Assembly: GCA_964228885.1 (NCBI GenBank)
Contig: CAXRCG010000196.1
Coordinates: 1 to 13,412, forward strand
DNA length: 13,412 nt
Direction of reading: 5' to 3'
Origin: UBA4582 sp964228885
GTDB taxonomy: Bacteria; Pseudomonadota; Gammaproteobacteria; Pseudomonadales; Azotimanducaceae
The notes under the pieces were generated by a model, which saw nothing but the letters and a program-made list of their open reading frames with translations, did no database searches and was not told the origin of the DNA. This document shows, in pieces, positions 1 to 6,838 of the stretch. Every line of letters begins with the position of its first letter. The stretch's first letter is position 1. The translations under genes were made by a program, and so were the position numbers.

Positions 1-79
1 AGAACACAGCATTATAGACAAGCGTTAATGACCAAAGGCTAGTCGTACAGCCGATTTCGAGCACTTCGTTGATGATAGC

Positions 80-99
80 GCTTCAACCTAACTTGAAGC
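80..99 (-). repeat. Inverted repeat over the monooxygenase stop codon
   Basis: Perfect 7-bp arms GCTTCAA (80-86) and TTGAAGC (93-99) with a 6-base loop. The stem spans the TGA stop of the monooxygenase gene. It could be a transcript 3'-end hairpin, but no T-tract follows on the minus strand, so it is not a canonical intrinsic terminator. Confidence 0.4.
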
Positions 100-1717
100 C
101 TTCGTAACCATTTGCAGCGACACTGCTACATTTAGCGCGGTAATTTCCAACGCCACCGACATAAGGCATAAAGACCCTTGGTTTGCCCGGAATGTTGACG
201 CCAAGGTACCAAGAACTGCAGCTAGACGCTGTTAGCATTGTGCCATCAGCCACTTCAAACACGTGTTTAACCCACTGATCTTCAGCTTGCTGCTCTGCCT
301 CGATGGTATTCAATCCATTACTGTTCAAATGATGAATACAATCTATAATCCAATCACAGTGTTGCTCAATGGAAACCATCATGTTGGACAAAACAGATGG
401 ACTACCTGGTCCTGTCACCGTGAATAAATTAGGAAAACCGGCAATCTGCAATCCGAGGTAACTACGAGGCCCATTTTCCCATTTGTCCTTCAATTTCATG
501 CCGGACCGGCCGCGGATACTAACGTTATTAATCGCCCCAGTCATTGCGTCAAACCCGGTTGCGTATATCAGCACATCAACATCGTGTTGTCCGCCTACTG
601 TACAGATACCCGTTTCATTGATGCGCTCAATTGGGTCCTGGCGCAGATCGATCAGGTGGACATTCTCTCTATTGAACGCTTCGTAATAGCCAATATCGAC
701 AACCTGCCGCTTACAACCCATAGGATAACCACGCGGCATTAATCCCTCTGCTGTTTCTGGATCATCGATAATATCTGCAATATGACGGCGATACAGATCG
801 CAGGCAATTTCGTTGGCTTCAAGATCAAGACCAACGTCCGCATATCTTCGCAATGAGGGGAGGCCTTCCTCAGCGAGACGTTTTTTGCGCTCTTCCTCTG
901 AACAATCAGCAATTTTTTCAGTGCCGACTTCCTGCAAACGCCCCATCACACCAAACATTGCCATGCCGCCGAGGGACTCACGTTGGGTTTCACGAATATC
1001 TTCGTAACGTGCCTTGATATCTGCCCGAAAATCATCATCCAAAGGATGGTTACCGGCGGGAAACGTGTAAACAGGCGTGCGTTGGAATACCTTCAACTCT
1101 TTAGCCGTTTTGGCTATCTCCGGAATCGATTGCACCGCTGAAGACCCGGTACCAATAATGCCAACCCGCAACCCGGTAAAGTCAACTTTCTTATGTGGCC
1201 ATAGACCCGTGTGAATTGTGCGTCCGGCGTAGTCTTCACGCCCTACGATGTCTGGCCAGTTAGGCACAGACAGACATCCGGTTGCCATAATGAAATAACG
1301 AGCAAGGTATTCATCACCCTTCTCGGTGACCACAGTCCAGCTATTCTCGTTTTCATCAAAGTCGGCGCTGGCCACCCGCGTGTCGAAACGCATATCGTCA
1401 CGTAAGTCGTAGCTGTCTGCCACTTGATTAGCGTAGGTCAGGATTTCAGGCTGCGCCGCCATCAGCTCTTGCCAGTCCCATCTTTGCTCAAGCTCCTTGT
1501 CGAAACTATAGGAATATTCAACCGTAGGAATGTCACACCGGGCACCGGGGTAACGGTTCCAGTACCAAGTACCACCAACGTCACTTCCCTGTTCGAGGAT
1601 GACAAAATTCAAACCGAGATCCCTCAGTTTTTTGACCAGATACATACCGGAAAACCCGGCACCAACAACAACAACATCGTAGTTGCCCGGAGATGTTTTA
1701 GGATTTGTTTTATTCAT
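83..1717 (-). CDS. Type I Baeyer-Villiger flavin monooxygenase
   Basis: Predicted FAD- and NADPH-dependent monooxygenase of the cyclohexanone/phenylacetone monooxygenase class, which inserts oxygen beside a ketone to give an ester or lactone; cytosolic. Visible in the 544 residues: N-terminal FAD Rossmann motif GAGFSG (19-24), GGTWYWNRYPGARCD (48-62), ATG motif (145-147), the Baeyer-Villiger fingerprint as YAGRTIHTGLWP (163-174), a second NADPH Rossmann motif GTGSSA (189-194), FQRTP (211-215), a KR pair (336-337) near where the family's catalytic Arg lies, and ATGFD (386-390). The length is full for type I enzymes. The fingerprint begins with Tyr where Phe is usual, a mild change. The gene stands alone, with 247 bases separating it from the next upstream gene, so substrate (cyclic, linear or steroid ketone) cannot be inferred from context. 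The ATG start is followed closely by the FAD motif, which supports it. Family assignment is firm; substrate is unknown. Confidence 0.95.
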   Translation of the reverse strand: MNKTNPKTSPGNYDVVVVGAGFSGMYLVKKLRDLGLNFVILEQGSDVGGTWYWNRYPGARCDIPTVEYSYSFDKELEQRWDWQELMAAQPEILTYANQVADSYDLRDDMRFDTRVASADFDENENSWTVVTEKGDEYLARYFIMATGCLSVPNWPDIVGREDYAGRTIHTGLWPHKKVDFTGLRVGIIGTGSSAVQSIPEIAKTAKELKVFQRTPVYTFPAGNHPLDDDFRADIKARYEDIRETQRESLGGMAMFGVMGRLQEVGTEKIADCSEEERKKRLAEEGLPSLRRYADVGLDLEANEIACDLYRRHIADIIDDPETAEGLMPRGYPMGCKRQVVDIGYYEAFNRENVHLIDLRQDPIERINETGICTVGGQHDVDVLIYATGFDAMTGAINNVSIRGRSGMKLKDKWENGPRSYLGLQIAGFPNLFTVTGPGSPSVLSNMMVSIEQHCDWIIDCIHHLNSNGLNTIEAEQQAEDQWVKHVFEVADGTMLTASSCSSWYLGVNIPGKPRVFMPYVGGVGNYRAKCSSVAANGYEGFKLG

Positions 1718-1739
1718 AGGGTGAAGCCTATGTGTTCAC
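1715..1739 (-). promoter_or_regulatory. Nested inverted repeats over the monooxygenase start codon
   Basis: Arms CATAGG (1715-1720) and CCTATG (1727-1732) pair perfectly around a 6-base spacer, and the ATG start codon (1715-1717 on the minus strand) lies in the stem. A second, mutually exclusive pair, GTGAA (1721-1725) and TTCAC (1735-1739), overlaps it. In the mRNA these could hide or expose the start region, or the DNA could be an operator. Both symmetries are seen directly; the function is inference, and short repeats can occur by chance. Confidence 0.3.
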
Positions 1740-1964
1740 GGCTTTGCTTGCAAATAATCTAATCATTCACGATTGTTATTCTGGTCTTGGCGTACCAATT
1801 GCCATCAGCACGATTGCTAATTTTTTCGTCGGACTTTTGCGGTGAATAATGGCCCTATAACCGAACCCCCGCACACACCAGAGCGCAGGTAAAATGTCCG
1901 CTAATCTGCCCATCGACCCTTGCACAGGCTTATAAAGAACTGGCTTAGGCACAATCTATAATTT
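1718..1964. other. Intergenic region upstream of the monooxygenase
   Basis: The 247 bases between two minus-strand genes should hold the monooxygenase promoter and the 3' end of the PEP-CTERM transcript. I see a direct repeat CACGATTG (1768-1775 and 1809-1816, 41 bases apart) and a dyad TTGG-CGTA-CCAA (1787-1798) about 70 bases upstream of the start codon, which might be a regulator site. No convincing -35/-10 pair and no hairpin with a T-tract could be picked out. Confidence 0.35.
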
Positions 1965-2939
1965 TCATGACTTCCCTTTTGATGCTTTATTTTTACGTCG
2001 AAGCAACCAACCTATTCCAGCCAACCCTGCGAGCATCAAGACAAAATTTCCAGGCTCCGGTACCGCGGTAGGTGGAACGCCTCGATCAATAAAAACGCAA
2101 CTATCGTTCGCAAAACACCCCGGCTTAAAATTTTTGGGCATGTGAACTTTCGACGGAGATACATGCATGATAGGCGCCAGAATACTTCGTGCGCTGAAAT
2201 CAGAAAATTGGTTGGCTGCCATGCTCCACTCAAACGTTAGAACTTCGCTACAACCGACACCTAGCGAGAGACTGGTGAAGTCGGGAGAATTCGTGATGTC
2301 ACCGCAGCGTTTACTCAAATTGTATTCGAGGGAACTCGCAACATCTTGCAACACCGCACCATCATGCTCACCAAACACCGCTCGATACATATTTTGGGTC
2401 GAGTCTTCTAGCCCACGTGTGTATATTTTATTGTTGATATCACCGCCGTCAGGGCCCCTGTCGCTTCCTTCTAAATCAAGCATGTCGTAACCACTATCGG
2501 TATTCTTAGCCAGCAGGTCAATGACCACACTGACGTCGTTTTTACCATCATTGTCCGTATCTAATCCAAAGAGAAGCCGTTCACTAGCTAGCAATTTATC
2601 AAAAGGCCTACCTGCCTCGTCTTTCTTGTCGCTACTATCCCAACCGGAACCAACCTCCTCGGAGGGCACGCCATACACATTGTTCGTGAAATGAGTAGGT
2701 GAGGACAAAGCCGCATAAATGAGTTCGCCCTCTATTTTGTAACTGAAGGACCCGTGAATCTCAGCATTAGCTCCCTCTTCATCTGAGGCGAAGCCTAGCA
2801 ATAGCGTTTCTGCATCACGCCCTGCATATTCACCTTGGCTCACGATGCCATCCACAACAGCAGCTTTAGCCGCGCCCATAGCTACTATTACAGCCATAGC
2901 TATAGCAAATAACATCTCTTCAATTTTTTTGTTAAGCAC
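1965..2939 (-). CDS. PEP-CTERM sorting domain protein, secreted
   Basis: Exported surface or extracellular-matrix protein of unknown role. The C-terminus is a textbook exosortase signal: VPEP, a hydrophobic span (FVLMLAGLAGIGWLL), then RR and a basic tail. In this system an exosortase cleaves at the PEP motif in the inner membrane. The N-terminus is a signal peptide with Lys residues, a core LFAIAMAVIVAMGAA, and probable cleavage after AKA. I chose the GTG at 2939 (324 aa) because it places the basic n-region directly before the core; an in-frame TTG at 2987 would add 16 residues. The mature part starts VVDGIVSQGEYAG, contains DTDNDGKND, which resembles a calcium-binding loop, and has two Cys pairs (KRCGDIT/VGCSEV and PGCFANDSC). 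No recognised catalytic domain, and no exosortase or glycosyltransferase is nearby, so the sorting machinery must be elsewhere. The sorting signal is certain; the function is not known. Confidence 0.9.
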   Translation of the reverse strand: MLNKKIEEMLFAIAMAVIVAMGAAKAAVVDGIVSQGEYAGRDAETLLLGFASDEEGANAEIHGSFSYKIEGELIYAALSSPTHFTNNVYGVPSEEVGSGWDSSDKKDEAGRPFDKLLASERLLFGLDTDNDGKNDVSVVIDLLAKNTDSGYDMLDLEGSDRGPDGGDINNKIYTRGLEDSTQNMYRAVFGEHDGAVLQDVASSLEYNLSKRCGDITNSPDFTSLSLGVGCSEVLTFEWSMAANQFSDFSARSILAPIMHVSPSKVHMPKNFKPGCFANDSCVFIDRGVPPTAVPEPGNFVLMLAGLAGIGWLLRRKNKASKGKS

Positions 2940-3006
2940 AGATTGCTCTTTGACTTCAGTATTTTTGGCGAAAAGGATCACTGGCAATATTCACGCCACA
3001 AAATAT

Positions 3007-3030
3007 GTAACTCGGAGAAACTTAAGTTAC
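3007..3030. repeat. Inverted repeat upstream of the PEP-CTERM gene
   Basis: Perfect arms GTAACT (3007-3012) and AGTTAC (3025-3030) with a 12-base spacer, 68 bases upstream of the chosen GTG start. The spacing and position suit an operator for a dimeric regulator, but only the symmetry is seen. Confidence 0.3.
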
Positions 3031-3345
3031 GCGCTATAGCCACCATTGCGAGATCCTTGGAGTAAACCGGCGAGCGGATAATTCTCGTTAAAGTCTCGAT
3101 TTGCGATGCGATATTTGGACTTGGACTTGCACTATGCGAATTGGCTGCCGATGAAAAGTCTCAGGTAAACACGATAAACTAGAGAAGCGCTAATTATTCC
3201 GCTCGCGAACGGTTTAATCTTCCACAACTTTCACTAGCCAGATCATGCGGGCTTTTGCCCCGACCTGCGGTTTGATAACTCTCTTTCTCATGGTGCACAG
3301 CGATCTAGCTATGAACCGCCCATCGGATAAACCACATCATAATAC

Positions 3346-3380
3346 CTCCCTGCGGTGGTTCGAGCGAAGTGCCTAGGGAG
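3346..3380 (+). promoter_or_regulatory. Stable hairpin ahead of an alternative start
   Basis: Outer stem CTCCCT (3346-3351) with AGGGAG (3375-3380), then G-C and G-U pairs between 3354-3357 and 3370-3373, one mismatch, then TTC (3359-3361) with GAA (3366-3368) around a 4-base loop. The right arm AGGGAG is itself a good Shine-Dalgarno sequence, five bases before an in-frame GTG at 3386. In RNA the stem would block that ribosome site. It could be a translational switch, part of a small RNA, or chance structure. Confidence 0.4.
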
Positions 3381-3589
3381 AAAACGTGACGGTTTTTATC
3401 TTTTCCGTTTCAGCCCAAAACCCTATTTTCGCTGTCTTTCAGCGTCACACTGGTGAGAGGCTTAAATTTTCGTTAAAACAACATCATTGGGTGATCACAA
3501 AAGTAACCAACCTATGCTATTGTCTCCGCTCACAAACCAATATGAACAACAAAAAAACGGCCCGCAGAGGACGTGAAGAGAGGCGGGAA

Positions 3590-4069
3590 ATGAAAATCGA
3601 TCTCGTAGATGATGAACCGATATTAAGAGAACTTTATAAAACAGTTATTAAAAGTTCTGGGTTTGATGTTAATTGTTTTGCTGACGCAGAAGATTATATT
3701 TCTTATACAAACTCAAACGAATACACGCCACCCAATATTGCGCTTATCACTGATGTTTGCATGCCGGGAAAATCTGGCTACGAATTAATTGATGAAATTA
3801 GAAAAATAAACCCTAAGCAAAAGGTTGTCGTGTTGACTGGCACACCGCACAAGGGTGCAAACAATAAAACAAGAGCTTGTTTCTATCTCCAAAAACCCGT
3901 GAGCACAAAAAAGCTCATGGCCGTCATTGAATTACTTTCTGCTTGCGCCAGTGCTGGCAATACTGACCTCGCCTCTGAATGCAAGTTACAAAGTGATCTC
4001 GATAGTTTCGGTATACACGCTTGGCAATGTCCTCTCCGGGCTGATTCGATTCTTGCCAAGGAACGATAA
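3590..4069 (+). CDS. Lone receiver-domain response regulator
   Basis: Single-domain CheY-like response regulator of 159 residues, expected to be phosphorylated on Asp by a histidine kinase and to act by protein-protein contact, because no DNA-binding or enzymatic output domain follows. Key residues are present: acidic pair D7/D8, phosphoacceptor D55 (ALITDVCMPG), switch T84 (VVLTGTP) and K102-P103 (YLQKPV). A tail of about 40 residues after the receiver domain, with Cys131 and Cys147, matches nothing I know. The start is the ATG at 3590, preceded by GAGAGG six bases upstream and giving the usual N-terminus MKIDLVDDEP; the frame stays open 68 codons further up to a GTG at 3386. The gene is visibly AT-richer than its neighbours, which hints at separate acquisition. 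No kinase is adjacent, so its partner is unknown. Confidence 0.9.
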   Translation: MKIDLVDDEPILRELYKTVIKSSGFDVNCFADAEDYISYTNSNEYTPPNIALITDVCMPGKSGYELIDEIRKINPKQKVVVLTGTPHKGANNKTRACFYLQKPVSTKKLMAVIELLSACASAGNTDLASECKLQSDLDSFGIHAWQCPLRADSILAKER

Positions 4070-4370
4070 GCAATCACATCACAACATCTTTAAGGCACTT
4101 ACCTCATTCTTCGGCAAACTTAACTTTCTTATGCGACGGTACACACCATTATTACCCCTTTGTCATAGGCAGTTTATCGGCTTTTTTTGTTTCTAAAACG
4201 TTCCTGCATCTGATTTGAAACTGATCGCTAGCTATTTGAAAAGTAGCGGAAAGTTGAAATAGGAACCGGAAGAGGACAACCCCAGACAATCAGAATCCAA
4301 CACCCTTTAGGTTACAACGTCCTTCACTCAATGGCTGAATCGAATCGGCTGCAGATTGATAAAAGAAGTA
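4070..4370. other. Gap between convergent genes
   Basis: About 300 bases separate the 3' ends of the response regulator (+) and the sialidase-like gene (-). It holds a T-run at 4182-4188 without a clear upstream stem, a hairpin-capable GCTATTT/AAGTAGC segment near 4230-4246, and an inverted repeat at the sialidase-like stop codon. I see no gene in it; transcription of both neighbours probably ends here. Confidence 0.35.
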
Positions 4371-4374
4371 TCAA
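4356..4374 (-). repeat. Inverted repeat at the sialidase-like stop codon
   Basis: Arms TTGATA (4356-4361) and TATCAA (4369-4374) with a 7-base loop overlap the stop codon of the minus-strand gene. The stem is AT-rich and no T-tract follows, so it is at best a weak 3'-end structure. Confidence 0.25.
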
Positions 4375-5585
4375 AAGCGGACCTTAGCGACCCTTACTTG
4401 AGGCTTTCCCTGAACGTCTGTCCAAGTCACGTAAACATCATTGTTGTGACTGGTGATTACCGGAAATCCGCTACGACGCGATGATTTTGTCTCTGCGATG
4501 CCCAAACTTTCTATCAAGCTACCCCGTTGATCGTATCGAGCGAGCTTTAAGGTTCCTCTAGCACCATGGGTTTCAAGCCAGCTAATTGCAAAACCACCTG
4601 AGTCTAGCACTGCCAAAGAGATCCTGCCGCTGGTTGTTTCTTCCGCCACGATCACGGGGGCGCCAAATGTTTCGCCATCATTCTGTGATAAAGCAAAATT
4701 CACCTTAGGGTAATCGTTTTTCGCTGTGAACCATGCGACGACGGTCAAACCGCCTCCTGAAGACACGGAAGGTCCGTTCACCGGGCAGCCGTCTATCTGC
4801 CAGTTATCGTGATGAACGGCACTCGGTGCTGACCATTGTCCATCAACCAGACGAGTAATATATGTGTCCCGGACCTCCTTGGTGGTGCGGTTTCGATAAA
4901 CCACCACTGGTCCTGACCCGGTCATCGCTGAGCTGGTCTGGCAACAATCGCAAACAAGATCGTCGAGTTCCCAGACCGCTGTCTTTTCACCTTCACCGCT
5001 AAAAATGCCAGCTCTCAAGGTCATGCCACCCGAGTCGTGAGCACCTGAGGCGTGAGTATCCGAGTGCGTGCTTTCCTGGCGGGAATAGCGACCATCGAGC
5101 CAAGAAATAAATGTCCGACCATTGCCCATCGGCAACATACTAACGAAGCCGTGCTCGGCACTAACACCATCACTATGGATGATTTCAGGCTCGCTCCATC
5201 GTGCTGACGCTGAGCTATAAAAAGTAGCGACCACATCGTAATCGTAGGTTCCACCAATACTTTTTTGCAACCAATTAGCCGCCATACCAGTATCGTTAAC
5301 CGATAAGAATGGAAAGTCTGCCCAATTTACGAACCATTCCTTTCCCTCTCCAATCAGGGTGGCATCACTCCATTCACTATTCGTTAGGCTGGCATAAAAC
5401 AGCGCACTGCGCGTACCGGTTGAGCTGACCCAGGATAAATACAATTTACCCCCTACATCGGTTGTCACGCGAGACAGGCTCGTCTGCTCACCCGCCGGAG
5501 GGTGCAAAAATTCCACATCCGCGGCGATGGCATCTTGCACAGGCAGGGCGGCTAGTACTAAAGACAAGAACTGACGAGGTTTCAT
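4371..5585 (-). CDS. Exported sialidase-like (BNR/Asp-box) beta-propeller
   Basis: Predicted periplasmic or secreted beta-propeller of the sialidase superfamily, 404 residues. A signal peptide is clear: MKPRQ, core FLSLVLAALPV, cleavage after DAIA (about residue 21). An Asp-box matching S-x-D-x-G-x-T-F is at SQNDGETF (300-307), and repeated motifs such as LYLSWVS, FISWLDGRYS, AISWLE and VYVTWTD look like propeller blade strands. I do not see the full arginine triad of true sialidases, so sialic-acid cleavage should not be assumed. Unusual features are a Cys cluster VCDCCQ (211-216) with a fourth Cys at DGCPVNGP (267), the only four cysteines in the protein, and a His/Asp-rich loop with H174, H178, H183 and D176, D184. 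Its start overlaps the stop of the upstream thioredoxin gene by ATGA, so the two are translationally coupled. A redox- or metal-related role is inference from that pairing. Confidence 0.8.
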   Translation of the reverse strand: MKPRQFLSLVLAALPVQDAIAADVEFLHPPAGEQTSLSRVTTDVGGKLYLSWVSSTGTRSALFYASLTNSEWSDATLIGEGKEWFVNWADFPFLSVNDTGMAANWLQKSIGGTYDYDVVATFYSSASARWSEPEIIHSDGVSAEHGFVSMLPMGNGRTFISWLDGRYSRQESTHSDTHASGAHDSGGMTLRAGIFSGEGEKTAVWELDDLVCDCCQTSSAMTGSGPVVVYRNRTTKEVRDTYITRLVDGQWSAPSAVHHDNWQIDGCPVNGPSVSSGGGLTVVAWFTAKNDYPKVNFALSQNDGETFGAPVIVAEETTSGRISLAVLDSGGFAISWLETHGARGTLKLARYDQRGSLIESLGIAETKSSRRSGFPVITSHNNDVYVTWTDVQGKPQVRVAKVRF

Positions 5586-6010
5586 TTGCCGACACCCAGT
5601 TCTAATAACTTTGCCATGACCATGGTTCGATCCTGCGCACCTATAAGTTTAGCTCTCACTGTATTGTCGGGCGCCAATATATAAGTCGTTGGCAAGACAG
5701 CGGGTGGTGTCAAATTCAGCTTATCGACGTTGCTAGCAGTCAAGGTAGGAAAGGTGATGTCCAGACTCTCTGCAATCTGCAAGGTGCGCTGGCGATTGTC
5801 AGCATCAAAGTTGACGCCGAGAACAGACACGCCTAAAGGTTCAAGTGCGGCGCTGAGATAATTGAATTCGGGTATTTCAACGCGACAGGGCGCGCAGAAC
5901 TTGGACCAGTAATTTACCACTCTCCAGCCTCTCTCGTCATCTTGCAACTCACTGGCCTGCGAGACGCCAGCATGCGCAAATAGCGCAAACGCGAAGACAA
6001 AATATTTCAA
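5582..6010 (-). CDS. TlpA-like periplasmic thioredoxin-fold protein
   Basis: Thiol-disulfide oxidoreductase of the TlpA/ResA/DsbE kind, acting outside the cytoplasm. I place the start at a TTG (6010) because GGAGGTG (6016-6022) sits seven bases upstream of GGAGG's end and the resulting N-terminus MKYFVFAFALFAHAGVSQA is a clean signal peptide; an in-frame TTG at 6043 lacks such a site. The mature protein carries the redox motif W35-SKF-C39-AP-C42 and the conserved cis-Pro in LPTTY (P107), so it should be active. At 142 residues it is compact, with little extra beyond the fold. It overlaps the downstream sialidase-like propeller by four bases and is first in that operon, suggesting that it keeps the propeller's clustered cysteines reduced or delivers electrons to it. 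General cytochrome c maturation is less likely, since no ccm gene is nearby. Confidence 0.88.
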   Translation of the reverse strand: MKYFVFAFALFAHAGVSQASELQDDERGWRVVNYWSKFCAPCRVEIPEFNYLSAALEPLGVSVLGVNFDADNRQRTLQIAESLDITFPTLTASNVDKLNLTPPAVLPTTYILAPDNTVRAKLIGAQDRTMVMAKLLELGVGK

Positions 6011-6015
6011 AAGCA

Positions 6016-6022
6016 CACCTCC
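6016..6022 (-). promoter_or_regulatory. Shine-Dalgarno deciding a TTG start
   Basis: GGAGGTG on the minus strand, close to the anti-16S optimum, is positioned for the TTG at 6010 of the thioredoxin-like gene. It argues against the longer in-frame start at 6043. Confidence 0.65.
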
Positions 6023-6077
6023 AGTGTGAGTATCGAGGAGCAATTTGGAGAATACAGCAAACTTGTTGTCCTTGCAC

Positions 6078-6098
6078 GGTTCCGAGACAAGCAGAACC
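6078..6098. repeat. Inverted repeat upstream of the thioredoxin operon
   Basis: Arms GGTTC (6078-6082) and GAACC (6094-6098), centred about 78 bases upstream of the TTG start, with an 11-base spacer. It may be an operator in the promoter region of the two-gene operon; only the symmetry is seen and the arms are short. Confidence 0.25.
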
Positions 6099-6136
6099 TG
6101 TCGTCATGCGATTGATACGACGAATATTTTTGGCGA

Positions 6137-6526
6137 TTAGTTCCTCGTATTTTTATTGGCTCTGACTACCTTAGTCAATTTTTCGATAAACGCTATCTGT
6201 GCATATCGATTTGGACACTTAAGTTGGAACTTATTATGGAAGAGCAGCCGCAGCTCCACTTGATCATCGCTCAGGGTCACAGTGTAGCCATCAATGTCTG
6301 ACGTTACGGTCAGGCCGCGCCAGCTCGTGCCCGCCTCTGAGCTATGACCATTTGTCAGCACAGCATTCACAGCGAGCAATGCCTGATGCGTATCTATTTT
6401 TGTTTCGCTTTGCTTTGCCATAACGTGTTTTACGCACAAACCTTTGGCTGGGGTCAGCTTTAACGTGAATTCATACCGGATACAAGGCTTTGAATCGCTA
6501 TCGTCATAGCAAGCAACGATCCACAT
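6137..6526 (-). CDS. Hypothetical protein, 129 aa
   Basis: I do not recognise this family. The protein is probably cytosolic: no signal peptide and no membrane span. A good Shine-Dalgarno, GGGGTGG (6534-6540), lies seven bases before the ATG at 6526, which supports the gene and its start; an in-frame internal Met (codon 36) has no such site. The second half reads like alternating beta strands and a terminal helix: RGLTVTSDIDGYTVTLSD, VELRLLFHNKFQL, then AQIAFIEKLTKVVRANK. The first half has three cysteines (C6, C15, C31). It is monocistronic, divergent from the small DUF2805 gene and separated from the thioredoxin operon by about 125 bases. Another frame on the same strand (6460-6765) overlaps its start but has no comparable support. 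Confidence 0.6.
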   Translation of the reverse strand: MWIVACYDDSDSKPCIRYEFTLKLTPAKGLCVKHVMAKQSETKIDTHQALLAVNAVLTNGHSSEAGTSWRGLTVTSDIDGYTVTLSDDQVELRLLFHNKFQLKCPNRYAQIAFIEKLTKVVRANKNTRN

Positions 6527-6838
6527 GATAAAACCACCCCTTGAAAATCATGATGGTTTAGCGCTCGCAAAACTCGCATTTTTCGGTTCCAGTTACGATT
6601 AACGGTTGTAGATACCTCGCGCCCCGTTCTCTTTCGCTGCGCCTCGAGTTTTGCAAATAAATGTGGTGTTGGCAGTAAAAGATTAACGACAGGACTGCGG
6701 GGTGCCCTGCCATTCACAGCGCCTACAGAAACACGATTCCTGCGGTAATATAGTATCTCGGGCACGACTTACAGCCATTGGAGATCCAATTTTACTTGGC
6801 CACCGTACCTTCCTTTCTTCACTTAGGTATATATTAAC
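6527..6838. other. Divergent intergenic region with repeats
   Basis: About 310 bases between two divergent small genes. Seen here: a perfect 10-bp inverted repeat GCAAAACTCG (6567-6576) and CGAGTTTTGC (6645-6654), and an 8-bp direct repeat GATTAACG (6597-6604 and 6681-6688, 84 bases apart) of which one copy lies inside the inverted repeat. The Shine-Dalgarno of the minus-strand gene is at 6534-6540. No convincing promoter pair was found, though both genes must be transcribed from here. An open frame on the minus strand crosses the region but looks spurious. Confidence 0.35.

Larger units (their letters stand above)
2940..3589. other. Long non-coding gap between divergent genes
   Basis: About 650 bases upstream of both the PEP-CTERM gene (-) and the response regulator (+). 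Contents seen: inverted repeat GTAACT/AGTTAC (3007-3030), a tandem hexamer repeat TTGGAC TTGGAC TTGCAC near 3115-3132, a strong hairpin (3346-3380), and a palindrome GTGATCAC (3491-3498) followed by a TATGCT element (3513-3518) that could be a -10 box without a good -35. The response-regulator frame is open from a GTG at 3386 onward, so part of the gap might be translated. No convincing complete gene, tRNA or known riboswitch was recognised. Confidence 0.4.

Noticed and set aside
1424..1762. 112-codon plus-strand frame antisense to the monooxygenase N-terminus
   Set aside because: The opposite strand encodes the conserved FAD-binding region, and this frame shows no protein features.
2167..2490. 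107-codon plus-strand frame inside the PEP-CTERM gene
   Set aside because: It is a low-complexity antisense shadow of a gene with an unmistakable signal peptide and sorting signal.
3352..3374. GGTTCGA resembling a tRNA T-loop
   Set aside because: The flanking bases do not form a T-stem, and no acceptor or anticodon arms can be fitted around it.
3927..4196. 89-codon plus-strand frame with hydrophobic stretches
   Set aside because: Its first half lies in another frame of the response regulator, and no ribosome site or family pattern supports it.
4165..4197. T-run that could be an intrinsic terminator of the response regulator
   Set aside because: The bases before the run (GGCAGTTTATCGGC) do not pair into a stem; GGC and GGC are direct, not inverted.
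4371..5585. Annotation of the propeller as a true sialidase
   Set aside because: Only one clean Asp-box and no visible full Arg triad; the Cys and His features point elsewhere, so only the fold is claimed.
6460..6765. 101-codon open frame on the minus strand (MPEILYYRRN...)
   Set aside because: It overlaps the start of the better supported 129-residue gene, lacks a clear ribosome site and has a composition unlike a folded protein.
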